Shown here: positions 52,446 to 61,751 of the stretch, one piece after another | Position numbering within the stretch: the first letter of the stretch is position 1 | How the letters are laid out: each line of letters opens with the position of its first letter | From: Arthrobacter_E sp041360795 | GTDB taxonomy: Bacteria; Actinomycetota; Actinomycetes; Actinomycetales; Micrococcaceae | Direction: 5' to 3' | NCBI RefSeq assembly: GCF_041360795.1 | Contig: NZ_JBFUPW010000001.1 | Coordinates: 1,823,590 to 1,887,589 of the forward strand | Length of the DNA stretch: 64,000 bases | The notes under the pieces: model-generated | Told to the model about the DNA's origin: nothing | The model's input: only the letters and a program-made list of their open reading frames with translations | The model's database searches: none | Program-made: the position numbers and the translations under genes

Positions 52446-52663
52446 CGTGGCTGGATCCCGGGCACCAGAGGGCCGTCCAGGAGGGAACCGAGCGCGTCGT
52501 GGATGCGGTCCAGCCCGGCGGGGTGTTCCTCCAAGGGGGCGTTCTCCAGTTCTTCCAGGGCCGACAGCACCTGGGCCACGGCAGGGTCCTGCACCGGGCC
52601 CATCCCGTCGGCGCTCATCCCGTCGTCCGCGTGCTCATCCACGGTGATCTCCTCGGCATCCAT
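52442..52663 (-). CDS. Conserved small acidic protein (Rv1693-like)
   Basis: A 73-residue protein with an acidic N-terminus and a helical core, VAQVLSALEELENAPLEEHP, then LDRIHDALGSLLDG. No known domain. Small proteins at this place, between the HAD phosphatase and tlyA, occur across actinobacteria (Rv1693). Its stop overlaps the tlyA start. Confidence 0.75.
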   Translation of the reverse strand: MDAEEITVDEHADDGMSADGMGPVQDPAVAQVLSALEELENAPLEEHPAGLDRIHDALGSLLDGPLVPGIQPR

Positions 52664-52730
52664 CAGTCCCCATCGTAACGAGGTCAGGGGTCACGGCGTC
52701 ACGTCGCACGGCCGCCGGCGGCCCGGCGCC

Positions 52731-53729
52731 TCAGCGAGTGCGCCAGACCAGCTCGGGGTCGGTGGCGGCCTCCGTCTCGGGCACGGCGGACCACCAGGCG
52801 GCACAGGCGGCACGCCAGCCGTCCAGCGAGTCCTCCTCCGCGGTGACCACCACGCGGTCCCCCTCCACGACGGCGGACGCCTCACCGACGCGCCACGCGC
52901 CGTCGTCGTGCACCGTCTCGGGATACGGGCGGTACAGCGCACCCAGCTCCGCGATCAGGTGGGTGGGGCGCTCCAGGGTGAGCGCGTTCAGCGCGTCCCG
53001 CGCCGTGTTGACGCCGGTCAGCACCTGGATCGTGGCGAAGCCCGCGCGGTTGCCGCCCAGGATGTCGGTGTCGAGACGATCACCGACGACGGCGGGCCGC
53101 GAGGACGACAGCCGGGCGGCGGCCGCGTGGAACAGCGGGACCTCCGGCTTGCCCGCCACGACCGGCGTCACCCCCGTCGCGGCCTGCACGGCGGCGACCA
53201 GGGTCCCGTTCCCCGGCGCGATGCCGCGGGCCTGCGGGATCGACAGGTCCGTGTTGGTCGCGACCCAGAGGATGCCCGTGGCGACGGCGTAGGAGGCCTC
53301 GGCGAGGTCCTTCCAGCCGAGCCCGGGGTCGAAACCCTGGACCACGGCGTGAGGCTCGTCCGTGGCCTTCCAGACCGGTTCGAGACCCGCGGCCGAGACC
53401 TCCGCGGCGAGCGCCGTGCTGCCCGTGATGAGGACCCTGGAGCCCGGCGCCAGACGTTCCGCGAGGAGTCTCGCGGCCGCCTGCGGAGAGGTGACGACCT
53501 GCTCGGCGGTCGCCGGAGCGCCAAGCTCCCGCAGGTGTTCAGCGACCTGCTCCGGGGAGCGGGAGGCGTTGTTCGTCACATACGCCAGCCCCACTCCCCG
53601 ATCCGCGAGACCGGACAGCGCCTCGACGGCGCCCGGAATTGCGGACGGCCCGGCGTACACCACACCGTCCAGATCCGAGAGGATCGCGTCGAAGCGGTCG
53701 ATCAGCACGGAGGAGCTCGGCAGGGTCAT
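52731..53729 (-). CDS. HAD-IIA (NagD-like) phosphatase
   Basis: A 332-residue protein. The nucleophile motif is ILSDLDGVVY, then AYVTNNASRSPEQV (motif II), GVTPVVAGKPEVPL (Lys motif) and VGDRLDTDILGGNRAG (motif IV). The HAD-IIA cap is typical of NagD and of 4-nitrophenylphosphatases. It may clear sugar or nucleoside phosphates. In position it matches Rv1692. It begins two bases after the TPR gene's stop. Confidence 0.92.
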   Translation of the reverse strand: MTLPSSSVLIDRFDAILSDLDGVVYAGPSAIPGAVEALSGLADRGVGLAYVTNNASRSPEQVAEHLRELGAPATAEQVVTSPQAAARLLAERLAPGSRVLITGSTALAAEVSAAGLEPVWKATDEPHAVVQGFDPGLGWKDLAEASYAVATGILWVATNTDLSIPQARGIAPGNGTLVAAVQAATGVTPVVAGKPEVPLFHAAAARLSSSRPAVVGDRLDTDILGGNRAGFATIQVLTGVNTARDALNALTLERPTHLIAELGALYRPYPETVHDDGAWRVGEASAVVEGDRVVVTAEEDSLDGWRAACAAWWSAVPETEAATDPELVWRTR

Positions 53730-53731
53730 GC

Positions 53732-55753
53732 TCAGCGGTCCTGGGACTCGCCCTCGGAACCGCTGTCCGGCTCCTCGGCGGAATCGTCGGCAGGGTCAGC
53801 CGGCGCGGGCTGCTCCACCAGGCCGTCAGCCTCGTCGACGAAGACCTCGGTCTCATCGTCGGTCTCGTCGTCGGAGTCTGCGTCTTCGTCCTCGGAGCCG
53901 GTCTCGGTCTCGTCGTCGGAGTCCGCGTCGTCCTCGGAATCCGCGTCGTTCTCCTCGGAGGAGGCGTGGCGGCGCTCCTCTTCCTCGTCGTCGCCCACCA
54001 GATCGAAGATCTCGGGCTCGGCGAACTGCCCGACGCCGAGTGCCTCCTCGGCGACCAGTGCCTGGCGGGCCCAGCGTGCAGCCTCATACTCGCGGCCCGC
54101 AGCGACGAGAGCGTCGGCGTAGGCGCGGAACAGGCGCGGGCTGTAGGAGAAGGCCCTGTTGATGTCGAGCTGCGGGATCTCCAGCTCGACCAGGGCGGCG
54201 GCGAAGTCGCCCTTGTCCGCCTGGGCGCCCGAGGCGACGATCGCGAGCTCAACCTTGCCCGGGGCGTCCAGATCCTGGGCGTCCTCGCTGCGGGCCAGTT
54301 CCAGCGCCTTGTCCGGACGGCCGAGGCCACGCTCGGAGTCCGCCATGAGCGGAAGGTGCACATTGGAGCCGGAGATGCGGCGGAAGGTGCGGAACTCGCT
54401 GAGCGCCTCGGCGTAGTGGCCTGCGGTGTAGGCAGTGACCGCGACAGCCTCCCGGACGGACGCCAGACGGCCTGCGCGGCGGCTCGCGGCGAGCGCGTGC
54501 TGGTAGGCCAGTTCGGCGTCCTCCTCCAGGTAGCGACCTGCCATCACCAGGTGCTGTGCGACGAACATACCGTTGCGGCTCTCGAGGGAACGGAGCTCAC
54601 CGAGCGTGCCGCGATCCAGCTCGCGACCGGTGACGTCCTCGTCGATCTCCGGGGAACGCTCGCGGTCCGGGCGGTTGGCCGACCGCAGATCGGCCGGGTT
54701 GATCGAGCGGCCGTACGAGTCGCGAGGTCCGTTGCCGGCGTCGTCGCGGCGCGAGAACGAGCGGCGGTCATCGTCACGGCGGCTGCCGCCGCGGTCCTCC
54801 CAGCGGCGCTCTCCCCCGCGGTCATCACGACGGCGGTCATCACGGCGGTCATCACGGTCGCGCCCGTAGCCCTCGCGCTGAGGGCGGTCGCCATACGAGC
54901 GACGCTCACCATCACGCTGGGGACGGTCGCCGAAGGGCTTGCGGTCGCCATACGGGCGACGCTCACCATCACGCTGTGGGCGATCACCGAAGGGCTTGCG
55001 GTCACCATACGGACGACGCTCACCATCACGCTGGGGGCGGTCGCCGAAGGAACCGCGGTCATCGCGGCGCGGGGCGTAGCCCTCGCGCTGCGGACGGTCG
55101 CCGTACGGGCGACGCTCACCGTCACGCTGCGGGCGGTCGCCGTACGGCTTCCGGTCGCCGCGGTCCTCCCACCGGCGCTCGCCATCACGCTGGGGACGGT
55201 CACCGAAGGGCTTGCGGTCACCATACGGACGACGCTCACCGTCACGCTGGGGACGATCGCCATAAGGCTTCCGGTCGCCGCGGTCCTCCCAGCGACGCTC
55301 ACCGTCGCGCTGCGGACGGTCGCCGAAGGAACGACGCTCTCCGAAAGAACCGCGGTCATCGCGGCGGTCATCGCGGCGCGGGCCATAGCCCTCGCGCTGC
55401 GGACGATCACCATAGGGACGACGCTCGCCATCACGCTGCGGACGGTCCCCGAAAGGCTTGCGGTCGCCGTATGGGCGGCGCTCGCCATCACGCTGGGGAC
55501 GATCACCATACGGGCGGCGCTCGCCATCACGCTGGGGACGGTCACCGAAAGGCTTGCGGTCGCCGTAGGGACGGCGCTCGCCATCACGCTGAGGGCGATC
55601 ACCGTCGCGCTGCGGACGGTCCCCGAAGGGCTTGCGATCGCCGAAGCCACCGCGACGCTCGCCGTCCCGGGAGTTGCGGTCGCCGAAAGGCTTGCGGTTG
55701 CCCTGGGGGCCGAAATTCCGGCCGCTTCGCCGGCCGCCGTCGTGCTCTGCCAT
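53732..55753 (-). CDS. TPR-like protein with long RG-rich repeat N-terminus
   Basis: A 673-residue protein in three parts. Residues 1 to about 345 are a low-complexity, Arg/Asp/Gly/Pro-rich tract with about 15 copies of RPQRDG or RPQREG, mixed with RKPFGD, ERRPYGD and ERRWEDRGD units. Residues about 370-570 are paired helices (YLEEDAELAYQHALAASRRAG, AEALSEFRTFRRISG) like TPRs, the part shared with Rv1691. The tail (about 575-673) is very acidic (Asp/Glu/Ser). The basic front and acidic end could bind nucleic acid and other proteins. Repeat number probably varies between strains. Confidence 0.8.
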   Translation of the reverse strand: MAEHDGGRRSGRNFGPQGNRKPFGDRNSRDGERRGGFGDRKPFGDRPQRDGDRPQRDGERRPYGDRKPFGDRPQRDGERRPYGDRPQRDGERRPYGDRKPFGDRPQRDGERRPYGDRPQREGYGPRRDDRRDDRGSFGERRSFGDRPQRDGERRWEDRGDRKPYGDRPQRDGERRPYGDRKPFGDRPQRDGERRWEDRGDRKPYGDRPQRDGERRPYGDRPQREGYAPRRDDRGSFGDRPQRDGERRPYGDRKPFGDRPQRDGERRPYGDRKPFGDRPQRDGERRSYGDRPQREGYGRDRDDRRDDRRRDDRGGERRWEDRGGSRRDDDRRSFSRRDDAGNGPRDSYGRSINPADLRSANRPDRERSPEIDEDVTGRELDRGTLGELRSLESRNGMFVAQHLVMAGRYLEEDAELAYQHALAASRRAGRLASVREAVAVTAYTAGHYAEALSEFRTFRRISGSNVHLPLMADSERGLGRPDKALELARSEDAQDLDAPGKVELAIVASGAQADKGDFAAALVELEIPQLDINRAFSYSPRLFRAYADALVAAGREYEAARWARQALVAEEALGVGQFAEPEIFDLVGDDEEEERRHASSEENDADSEDDADSDDETETGSEDEDADSDDETDDETEVFVDEADGLVEQPAPADPADDSAEEPDSGSEGESQDR
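54850..55690 (-). repeat. Imperfect tandem repeat tract coding RPQRDGERRPYGD-type units
   Basis: About 15 in-frame copies of a unit of 36-57 bases, such as the CTCACCATCACGCTG and GGGCGGTCGCC family of strings, occur here. They are coding repeats, not spacer-separated copies. Confidence 0.9.
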
Positions 55754-55914
55754 GGTGGATTCCTCCTTGTGCGAGCCGACCAGCGCCGCACGCAGTCGAT
55801 CTCTTCGCCTCTTTGGTTTTTCCCCGGGACTCCGCCCGGCACAATCCCTTCCATTCTAGGCGACGGGAGGGCCGTGAGCCGCGCCACTCCGCGGACGCCC
55901 GACGCCGGACACAC

Positions 55915-55952
55915 GACTGCCGGGGCATGCTCGGCAGCATGCCCCGGCAGTC
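55915..55952 (-). terminator. Terminator of the amino-acid permease gene
   Basis: The perfect 17-bp stem GACTGCCGGGGCATGCT and its complement have a CGGC loop. It lies 46 bases past the permease stop. Confidence 0.8.
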
Positions 55953-55998
55953 TCTCCGGCACCCCAGGCGGGAACCGGCCGGTGTCAGGAGACGACGG

Positions 55999-57387
55999 TC
56001 AGCGAGTCGCCTGACCGAGCTCCTCGCCCGTGACTTCGGCGATCTCCTCGTCCTCCATGCGAACGCTGAGCGGGCGGCGGAACAGCCGCGTGATGACCAG
56101 CAGCACCACGAAGCCCGCGCCGAGCCAGATGGCGCCATACAGACGTGCCTCGTCGGACAGGAAGTACCAGAGCACACCGGTCAGGATCATGCCGATCACC
56201 GGGAGGACCATGTTGCGGAGAATCGCCGCCGGCCCCTTCCGGTCCTTCTTGATGAACACGAAGTAGACCACCACCGTGACGTTCACGAAGGTGAACGCGA
56301 TCAAGGCGCCGAAGTTGATCATGGAGGCCACGAAGTCCAGGGACAGCGGGATGGCCAGCAGCGACACGGCGCCGACGAACAGAATGGCGTTGAAGGGCGT
56401 GTGGGTCTTCGGGTGGATGAAGGAGAAGAAGCGGGACACCGCGCCCTTGCCGTTGCGGCCCATCACGTAGATCATGCGGGACACGGAAGCGTGCGAGGAC
56501 AGGCTGGAAGCGACGGCGGCCGCAAAGGATGCCGCGGTGAAGAGGATCTGGAAGAACTGCCCGCCCACCTTGAGCGCCATCTGCGGGAGCAGGGACTCGT
56601 CGGTGTTCTCGAACCCTTCCACCGTGGGGAACGTCGCCTGGCTGAACCAGGCGGCCACGAAGAAGACCAGGCCGCCGATGAGCAGGGCGATGACGATGGC
56701 CCGGGGCACCGTGTTGGCGTCCTTGGCTTCCTCGGAGTACATGGTGATGGCGTCGAAGCCGATGAAGGAGAAGCACACCACGGTGGCGCCGGCGATCACG
56801 GAGCTCGTGTCCACGCCGTCGTGGAAGAACGGCTGCGTGGTGAACGGGGTGCCGGTGCCCGCGCCGTTCTGCAGGGCGTTCCAGGCCAGGACCAGGAACA
56901 CCACGATCAGCACGGTGGAGAACACCACCAGAAGGCCGTTGATGCGGGAGGTGCTGGTCATGCTCCACAGATTCAGCAAGGTGATCATGGCGACGTACAG
57001 CACCACCCAGATCCATTCCGGCACATCCGGGAAGAGGGAGGTCAGGTACGTCCGGACGATCAGCGCGTTCACGAGGGGCAGGAGCAGGTAGTCCATGAGG
57101 GACGTCCAGCCGACCAGGAAGCCGACATTCGGGTGGATGGTCTCCGAGGTGTACGTGAACGCCGAGCCGGAGGAGGGGAAGACCCGCGTCATGCGGCCGT
57201 AGCTGATGGCGGTGAAGAGCAGGGCGACGAGGGCCACCAGGTAGGCGGTCGGCACGACGCCATTGGTCTCTTCGGACACGATCCCGAAGGTGTCGAAGAC
57301 CGTGGTGAGCGTCATGTAGCCGACGCCGAGGCCGACGATTGACCAGAGGCCGAGCGTTCGCCTGAGGCGAGGAGTGTTCTGGGACAT
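55999..57387 (-). CDS. APC-family amino-acid/polyamine permease
   Basis: A 462-residue protein. ATG 57387 (MSQNTPRLRRTLGLWSIVGLGVG) is the APC start; the frame continues far upstream in error. It has 12 membrane helices. The family motifs are SIVGLGVGYMTLTTVFD near helix 1 and FSFIGFDAITMYSEEAKDA (helix 6 region). The PuuP/YveA-like group imports putrescine, GABA or amino acids. It is divergent from the CoA-transferase gene and near PucR, so its substrate may be lysine- or 5-aminovalerate-like; this is inference. Confidence 0.85.
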   Translation of the reverse strand: MSQNTPRLRRTLGLWSIVGLGVGYMTLTTVFDTFGIVSEETNGVVPTAYLVALVALLFTAISYGRMTRVFPSSGSAFTYTSETIHPNVGFLVGWTSLMDYLLLPLVNALIVRTYLTSLFPDVPEWIWVVLYVAMITLLNLWSMTSTSRINGLLVVFSTVLIVVFLVLAWNALQNGAGTGTPFTTQPFFHDGVDTSSVIAGATVVCFSFIGFDAITMYSEEAKDANTVPRAIVIALLIGGLVFFVAAWFSQATFPTVEGFENTDESLLPQMALKVGGQFFQILFTAASFAAAVASSLSSHASVSRMIYVMGRNGKGAVSRFFSFIHPKTHTPFNAILFVGAVSLLAIPLSLDFVASMINFGALIAFTFVNVTVVVYFVFIKKDRKGPAAILRNMVLPVIGMILTGVLWYFLSDEARLYGAIWLGAGFVVLLVITRLFRRPLSVRMEDEEIAEVTGEELGQATR

Positions 57388-57738
57388 CTTGGGGAGACTT
57401 TCTTGTGGGGAGGCGGACGGCTCCTTGCGGAGGCCGCCCGGAGTGACCGGAAGGTTCGGCCGGACCGGCGGACCGGTCCGGGAATTCTGCCGGGTGACGT
57501 TCCGGCCACGGGGCGAAATGTGTTCTACGCCACATCGAGACGATAGTCGCCCATCACCTCGAAGGGAAGAGGATTTATGAATGACGTTCAAAAATTTTCT
57601 GAAACTGTCACACGGACGAAACACTGGATGATCCGTCCAGAGCCCGTCGCTTTCGCCCACTGCGGCCCCGGCGAGGCACTCCCTAAGGTGTGATGCAGGC
57701 TTCATTCCCCGCCTGGATGACTCGAGAGGACGGCTTTC
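57388..57738. other. Divergent promoter region between permease and CoA-transferase genes
   Basis: No gene is seen in these 351 bases. The part 57570-57610 is AT-rich, with TTCAAAAATTTTCTGAA, a near-palindrome that may bind a regulator such as PucR. Promoters in both directions must lie here. Confidence 0.45.
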
Positions 57739-58899
57739 ATGACGGCACCGGACGGCACTCTGCCCCTCGAAGGGCTCCTCGTCGCCGACTTCTCCCGCGT
57801 CCTGGCCGGCCCCCTGGCGACCATGACCCTCGCCGACCTGGGAGCCACCGTCATCAAGGTGGAGCGCCCCGTCGCCGGGGATGACACCCGCAGCTGGGGA
57901 CCGCCCTTCTCCGCCACCGGCTCCACCTACTTCGAAAGCGTCAACCGGAACAAGCAGTCCCTCTGCCTGGATCTGGGTGATCCGGACGACCTCCGCCTCG
58001 CCCGCGAGCTGACCCGCCGTGCCGACGTGCTGGTGGAGAACTTCAAACCGGGCGGCATGGCCCGTCTCGGTCTCGGGTACGAGGAACTCTCCGCGGAGAA
58101 TCCCGGACTCATCTACGCCTCCATCTCGGGATTCGGCAGCGCAGGCGGCGCGGGGCTCATGGGCTATGACTTCGTCGTCCAAGCCCTCGGCGGCCTCATG
58201 AGCATCACGGGCGAGCAGGACGGCCCTGCCATGAAGGCGGGCGTCGCGCTCGTCGACGTCCTGACCGCCAAGGACGCCACCCTGGGCATTCTGGCGGCGC
58301 TCACCGCGCGGCACCGCGATGGACGTGGCGCACACCTGGAGGTTAACCTGCTCTCCAGCCTGCAGGGCGCGCTCGCAAACCAGGCCCAGGCGTACCTCGG
58401 CGCCGGAGTGGTCCCCGGCCGTATGGGGAACGATCACCCTTCCATCGCGCCGTACCAGCTCCTGAACTGCGCCGACGGCCCGCTCGCCGTGGCGTGCGGC
58501 AACGACGCGCAGTTCGTCCGGCTCGCGACGCTGCTCGGGCTGGACACCCTCGCCGAGGACGTACGATTCAGCACCAACTCGGCCCGGGTGGCCCACCGCG
58601 AAGAGCTCACCCGCCACCTGGAAACCGCGCTGGCCACGGACACCGCCGCGGCGTGGCAACAAGCCTTCACCACGGCAGGCATCCCCGCGGGACGGGTGTC
58701 CGGGATCGACGAGGGGATCTCCTACGCCGAAGAACTGGGACTCCGCCCCACCATCGACGTGCAGGACGCGTCAGGCGCCACGGTGGGACGCCAGCTCCGG
58801 CACCCGATCTCGTGGACCCCGGCCTTCCCCGCACCCACCCAGGCGCCGCCGAGGCTGGGCGAGCATTCGGAGCAGTTGCGGGAGTGGCTGAATTCCTGA
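57739..58899 (+). CDS. CaiB/BaiF (class III) CoA-transferase, glutarate-type
   Basis: A 386-residue protein. ATG 57739 has GAGAGGAC upstream. Class III signatures are LLVADFSRVLAGPLATMTLADLGATVIKVE in parts, WGPPFSATGSTYFESVNRNKQSL and ENFKPGGMARLGLGYEEL. The catalytic Asp is expected in VALVDVLTAKDATLG. The pattern is close to mammalian SUGCT, a succinyl-CoA:glutarate CoA-transferase, which fits the nearby glutaryl-CoA dehydrogenase. It therefore likely activates glutarate. Confidence 0.85.
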   Translation: MTAPDGTLPLEGLLVADFSRVLAGPLATMTLADLGATVIKVERPVAGDDTRSWGPPFSATGSTYFESVNRNKQSLCLDLGDPDDLRLARELTRRADVLVENFKPGGMARLGLGYEELSAENPGLIYASISGFGSAGGAGLMGYDFVVQALGGLMSITGEQDGPAMKAGVALVDVLTAKDATLGILAALTARHRDGRGAHLEVNLLSSLQGALANQAQAYLGAGVVPGRMGNDHPSIAPYQLLNCADGPLAVACGNDAQFVRLATLLGLDTLAEDVRFSTNSARVAHREELTRHLETALATDTAAAWQQAFTTAGIPAGRVSGIDEGISYAEELGLRPTIDVQDASGATVGRQLRHPISWTPAFPAPTQAPPRLGEHSEQLREWLNS

Positions 58900-58935
58900 G
58901 CAAGCTCAGGAATCCTGAACTCAGGCGGCCCTGCG

Positions 58936-60411
58936 TCAGGAAACTCTGAGCGCGAGCCAGAGGTTCGCCGCCACGTCCGGATCATCGAGTTCCGCGCCGA
59001 GGAGCCGCTGTGCGATCCCGATCCGGTGCCGCAGCGAGTTCCGGTGGATCCCCAGCTCCCGCGCCGCCGGCTCCCACTGGCCCCGGTTCCGGAGATAGCA
59101 CTGGACGGTCGCGAGCAGATCCCCCCGTTCCTGGGCGCGCAGCGTCTCGACCCACCCTGAGGCGCGAGGGTCGAGCGGGCTCACCGGGGGCCGGGTCAAT
59201 GCACCGGGCGCGGCCTGCGCCAGGAGGTCCCGCAGCGCGTCGACGCGTCCGGGGACCTGGGCCGGCGTGAGGGGCGCGCTCAACACTGCCCGCACGACGA
59301 CGCCGGCGCCCTCCCCCGGCGACCGGTCGGCCGGGTGCCGCGCGGCGTCGTCGTCGAGCAGGCAGATCTCCGCCTCGCCTTCCGTGCAGCGCAGCCGCAG
59401 CGCTCCCGCCTCGATCGACAGTCCGCCGTCCAGCGTCCCGAGCAGGACGGAAAGTTCCCGGTCCGTCGCGCCCTCCGGCAGGCCGTCCAGGAGAAGCACG
59501 CGGATCCGGCCCGCAGGCAGGGCGACCCCGATATCCCCCGCCAGGAGCCGGGCGGCCTCGAGATGGCCTCCAATGAGCAGGCGGGCCACCGCCGCATGGA
59601 GCAGACTCGTGCGACGGTCCGCCTCCTCGTCCTGCTGTGCCTTCAGCGAGAGCAGCACGCAGACCGTCTGGATCACCTGACGGTCGGCACGGGTCAGCGT
59701 GCGGCCCGCACCGATGGCCAGGACACCCGCGATCCGCTGACCCACCAGGACGGGGTGCGCCACCACGTCGGCGCCGTGCACCTGGAACGTCGCGGCCGAT
59801 CTGAGACCTCGGAGATTGAGACGGGCGGTCTCCTGTCTGAGCTGCGGCAGGAGGGGACGCGTGCTGTCCGGCCAGACAGTGGGAGGGGCGTCCTCGACGG
59901 GCAGGTAGGCCGCCCAGCCACCGAGCGCCTGCGCCAGCGCACGGACCACGGAGGCGAGAGCATCGGGCCGGGCGGCGGCGCGGGCGAGCGCGGTCTGCGT
60001 GCCCAGGCTCGCGACCAGATCCGACTGGCCGAGCCGGGCAACGAGGTCCCAGTAGGCCCGGGAGACATCCATGAAGGGGACACCATCCGGCACGATCAGG
60101 AGTTCCACACCCCGTTCACGGCACGCCTCGACGAGCGCCCCCGGAACCTCATTGAGCCCCGCTCCGAGGCCCAGCCCGAGGGCGGACACCCCGTGACCAC
60201 CGAGACGCGCCACATACTCGGCCGTCCGATGAGCCGGGCCGCGGAAGGGGATACCGGTGGTCAGCAACAGTTCTCCGCCCTCGAGGTAGGGCGTGGGGTC
60301 GTCGAGTTCCGAGATGTGCACACCGGAGACGTTCCGTGCCGCCGGCGGCTTGCCGTCGAGGGTGGCGAGCCGCGCGCCCAGAGAGGTCTGCAGGTGGGCC
60401 AGGCTGATCAT
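58936..60411 (-). CDS. PucR-family transcriptional regulator
   Basis: A 491-residue protein. ATG 60411 (MISLAHLQTSLGARL) is the start; the frame runs on to 61698 in error. The N-terminal PucR domain has HISELDDPTPYLEGGELLLTTG in two parts. The middle GAF-like region has HPVLVGQRIAGVLAIGAG. The C-terminal helix-turn-helix (NRGQWEPAARELGIHRNSLRHRI) is the CdaR/PucR HTH_30 type. It lies between two divergently transcribed sets and likely induces the catabolic genes on both sides. Confidence 0.92.
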   Translation of the reverse strand: MISLAHLQTSLGARLATLDGKPPAARNVSGVHISELDDPTPYLEGGELLLTTGIPFRGPAHRTAEYVARLGGHGVSALGLGLGAGLNEVPGALVEACRERGVELLIVPDGVPFMDVSRAYWDLVARLGQSDLVASLGTQTALARAAARPDALASVVRALAQALGGWAAYLPVEDAPPTVWPDSTRPLLPQLRQETARLNLRGLRSAATFQVHGADVVAHPVLVGQRIAGVLAIGAGRTLTRADRQVIQTVCVLLSLKAQQDEEADRRTSLLHAAVARLLIGGHLEAARLLAGDIGVALPAGRIRVLLLDGLPEGATDRELSVLLGTLDGGLSIEAGALRLRCTEGEAEICLLDDDAARHPADRSPGEGAGVVVRAVLSAPLTPAQVPGRVDALRDLLAQAAPGALTRPPVSPLDPRASGWVETLRAQERGDLLATVQCYLRNRGQWEPAARELGIHRNSLRHRIGIAQRLLGAELDDPDVAANLWLALRVS

Positions 60412-60567
60412 CGTGTCGCTTCCTTGCGCTCCGGGTGACGGCTCCTCGACGGAGTGTGGTCGTTTCAACCAGAACTCACTGTAGCCGAGACAAACTGACC
60501 AATGAAGGCTGGGGATCTGCTCAGTACCGTGGTGCCCATGACCGCCGTCACACCCCACGGAGAGACC

Positions 60568-61725
60568 ATGAGCATCTACGACCTCGTCGACATCGACTCC
60601 CTCTACACCCCCGCCGAACTGGCCTTCCGGGACACCGTCCGGGAGTTCGTGGACCGGCGGATCCGGCCCGGCATCGCGCGCTGGTACGAGGACGCCGTGT
60701 TCCCGGTGGAGATCATCCCGGAGATGGCGGAGCTGGGTCTGCTCGGTGTGCATCTCAAGGGTTATGGCTGCCCGGGCCGGACCGCGGTGGAGTACGGTCT
60801 CGCCGCGCTGGAGCTGGAGGCGGGCGATTCGGGCCTGCGCACGTTCGTGAGCGTGCAAGGGTCTCTCGCCATGAGCGCCATCCACAAGCACGGCAGCGAG
60901 GAGCAGAAGAACGAGTACCTCCCCCGCATGGCGGCCGGCGAGATCATCGGCTGTTTCGGTCTGACCGAACCGACCGCCGGCTCCGACCCGGGAAGCATGA
61001 AGACCTTCGCCCGCCAGGAAGGCGAGGAATGGGTGATCAACGGCTCCAAGCGCTGGATCGGCCTGGCCACCCTCGCGCAGATCGCGATCATCTGGGCCAT
61101 GACCGACGACGGCGTCCGCGGCTTCATCGTCCCCACCGACACCCCGGGTTTCACCGCCACCCCGATCCAGCCGAAGCTGTCCATGCGCGCCTCGGTCCAG
61201 TGCGACCTGGAACTGAACGAGGTCCGGCTCCCCGCCACGGCACTCCTGCCCGGCGCCAAGGGCCTGCGTGGCCCGTTCGAGTGCCTCAACGAGGCCCGCT
61301 ACGGGATCGCCTGGGGTGCGATGGGCGCCGCCCGGGACAGTTACCTCGCGGCGCTGGAGTACTCCCAGCAGCGCCTCCAGTTCGACCGCCCCCTGGCCGG
61401 CTATCAGCTGACACAGGAGAAGCTGGTCAACATGGCGCTGGAGATCAACAAGGGCCTTCTCCTCGCGACCCAGCTGGGCCGCCTGAAGGATGCCGGCAAA
61501 CTGGCACCGCACCAGATCTCCGTGGGCAAGCTGAACAACTGCCGCGAGGCCATCAAGATCTGCCGCGAAGCCCGAACCATCCTGGGCGGCAACGGCATCA
61601 CTCTGGACTACTCGCCGCTGCGGCACGCCAATAATCTGGAATCCGTCCGCACCTATGAAGGCACGGACGAGGTCCACACCCTGGTCCTGGGCAACCACAT
61701 CACCGGTGTCCCGGCCTTCCGCTGA
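60568..61725 (+). CDS. gcdH: Glutaryl-CoA dehydrogenase
   Basis: A 385-residue acyl-CoA dehydrogenase. ATG 60568 (MSIYDLVDID) has GGAGAG five bases upstream; ATGs at 60502 and 60538 lack sites. It has GCFGLTEPTAGSDPGSM, then FDRPLAGYQLTQEKL, QLGRLKDAGK, ILGGNGITLDYSPLRHANNLE and YEGTDEVHTLVLG, where the Glu is the catalytic base of glutaryl-CoA dehydrogenases. It oxidises and decarboxylates glutaryl-CoA to crotonyl-CoA with FAD. It pairs with the CoA-transferase and the aldehyde dehydrogenase. Confidence 0.92.
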   Translation: MSIYDLVDIDSLYTPAELAFRDTVREFVDRRIRPGIARWYEDAVFPVEIIPEMAELGLLGVHLKGYGCPGRTAVEYGLAALELEAGDSGLRTFVSVQGSLAMSAIHKHGSEEQKNEYLPRMAAGEIIGCFGLTEPTAGSDPGSMKTFARQEGEEWVINGSKRWIGLATLAQIAIIWAMTDDGVRGFIVPTDTPGFTATPIQPKLSMRASVQCDLELNEVRLPATALLPGAKGLRGPFECLNEARYGIAWGAMGAARDSYLAALEYSQQRLQFDRPLAGYQLTQEKLVNMALEINKGLLLATQLGRLKDAGKLAPHQISVGKLNNCREAIKICREARTILGGNGITLDYSPLRHANNLESVRTYEGTDEVHTLVLGNHITGVPAFR

Positions 61726-61751
61726 GCAGCGACGATTCCTGGAGGACTGAG

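Noticed and set aside
54850..55690. Possible CRISPR array
   Set aside because: Units are contiguous and in frame with no unique spacers of constant length; they code for protein repeats.
53639..56014. 791-codon plus-strand frame rich in alternating Ala, Thr, Val and Ile
   Set aside because: It is the antisense of the RPQRDG repeat tract; apparent membrane-like repeats are a composition effect.
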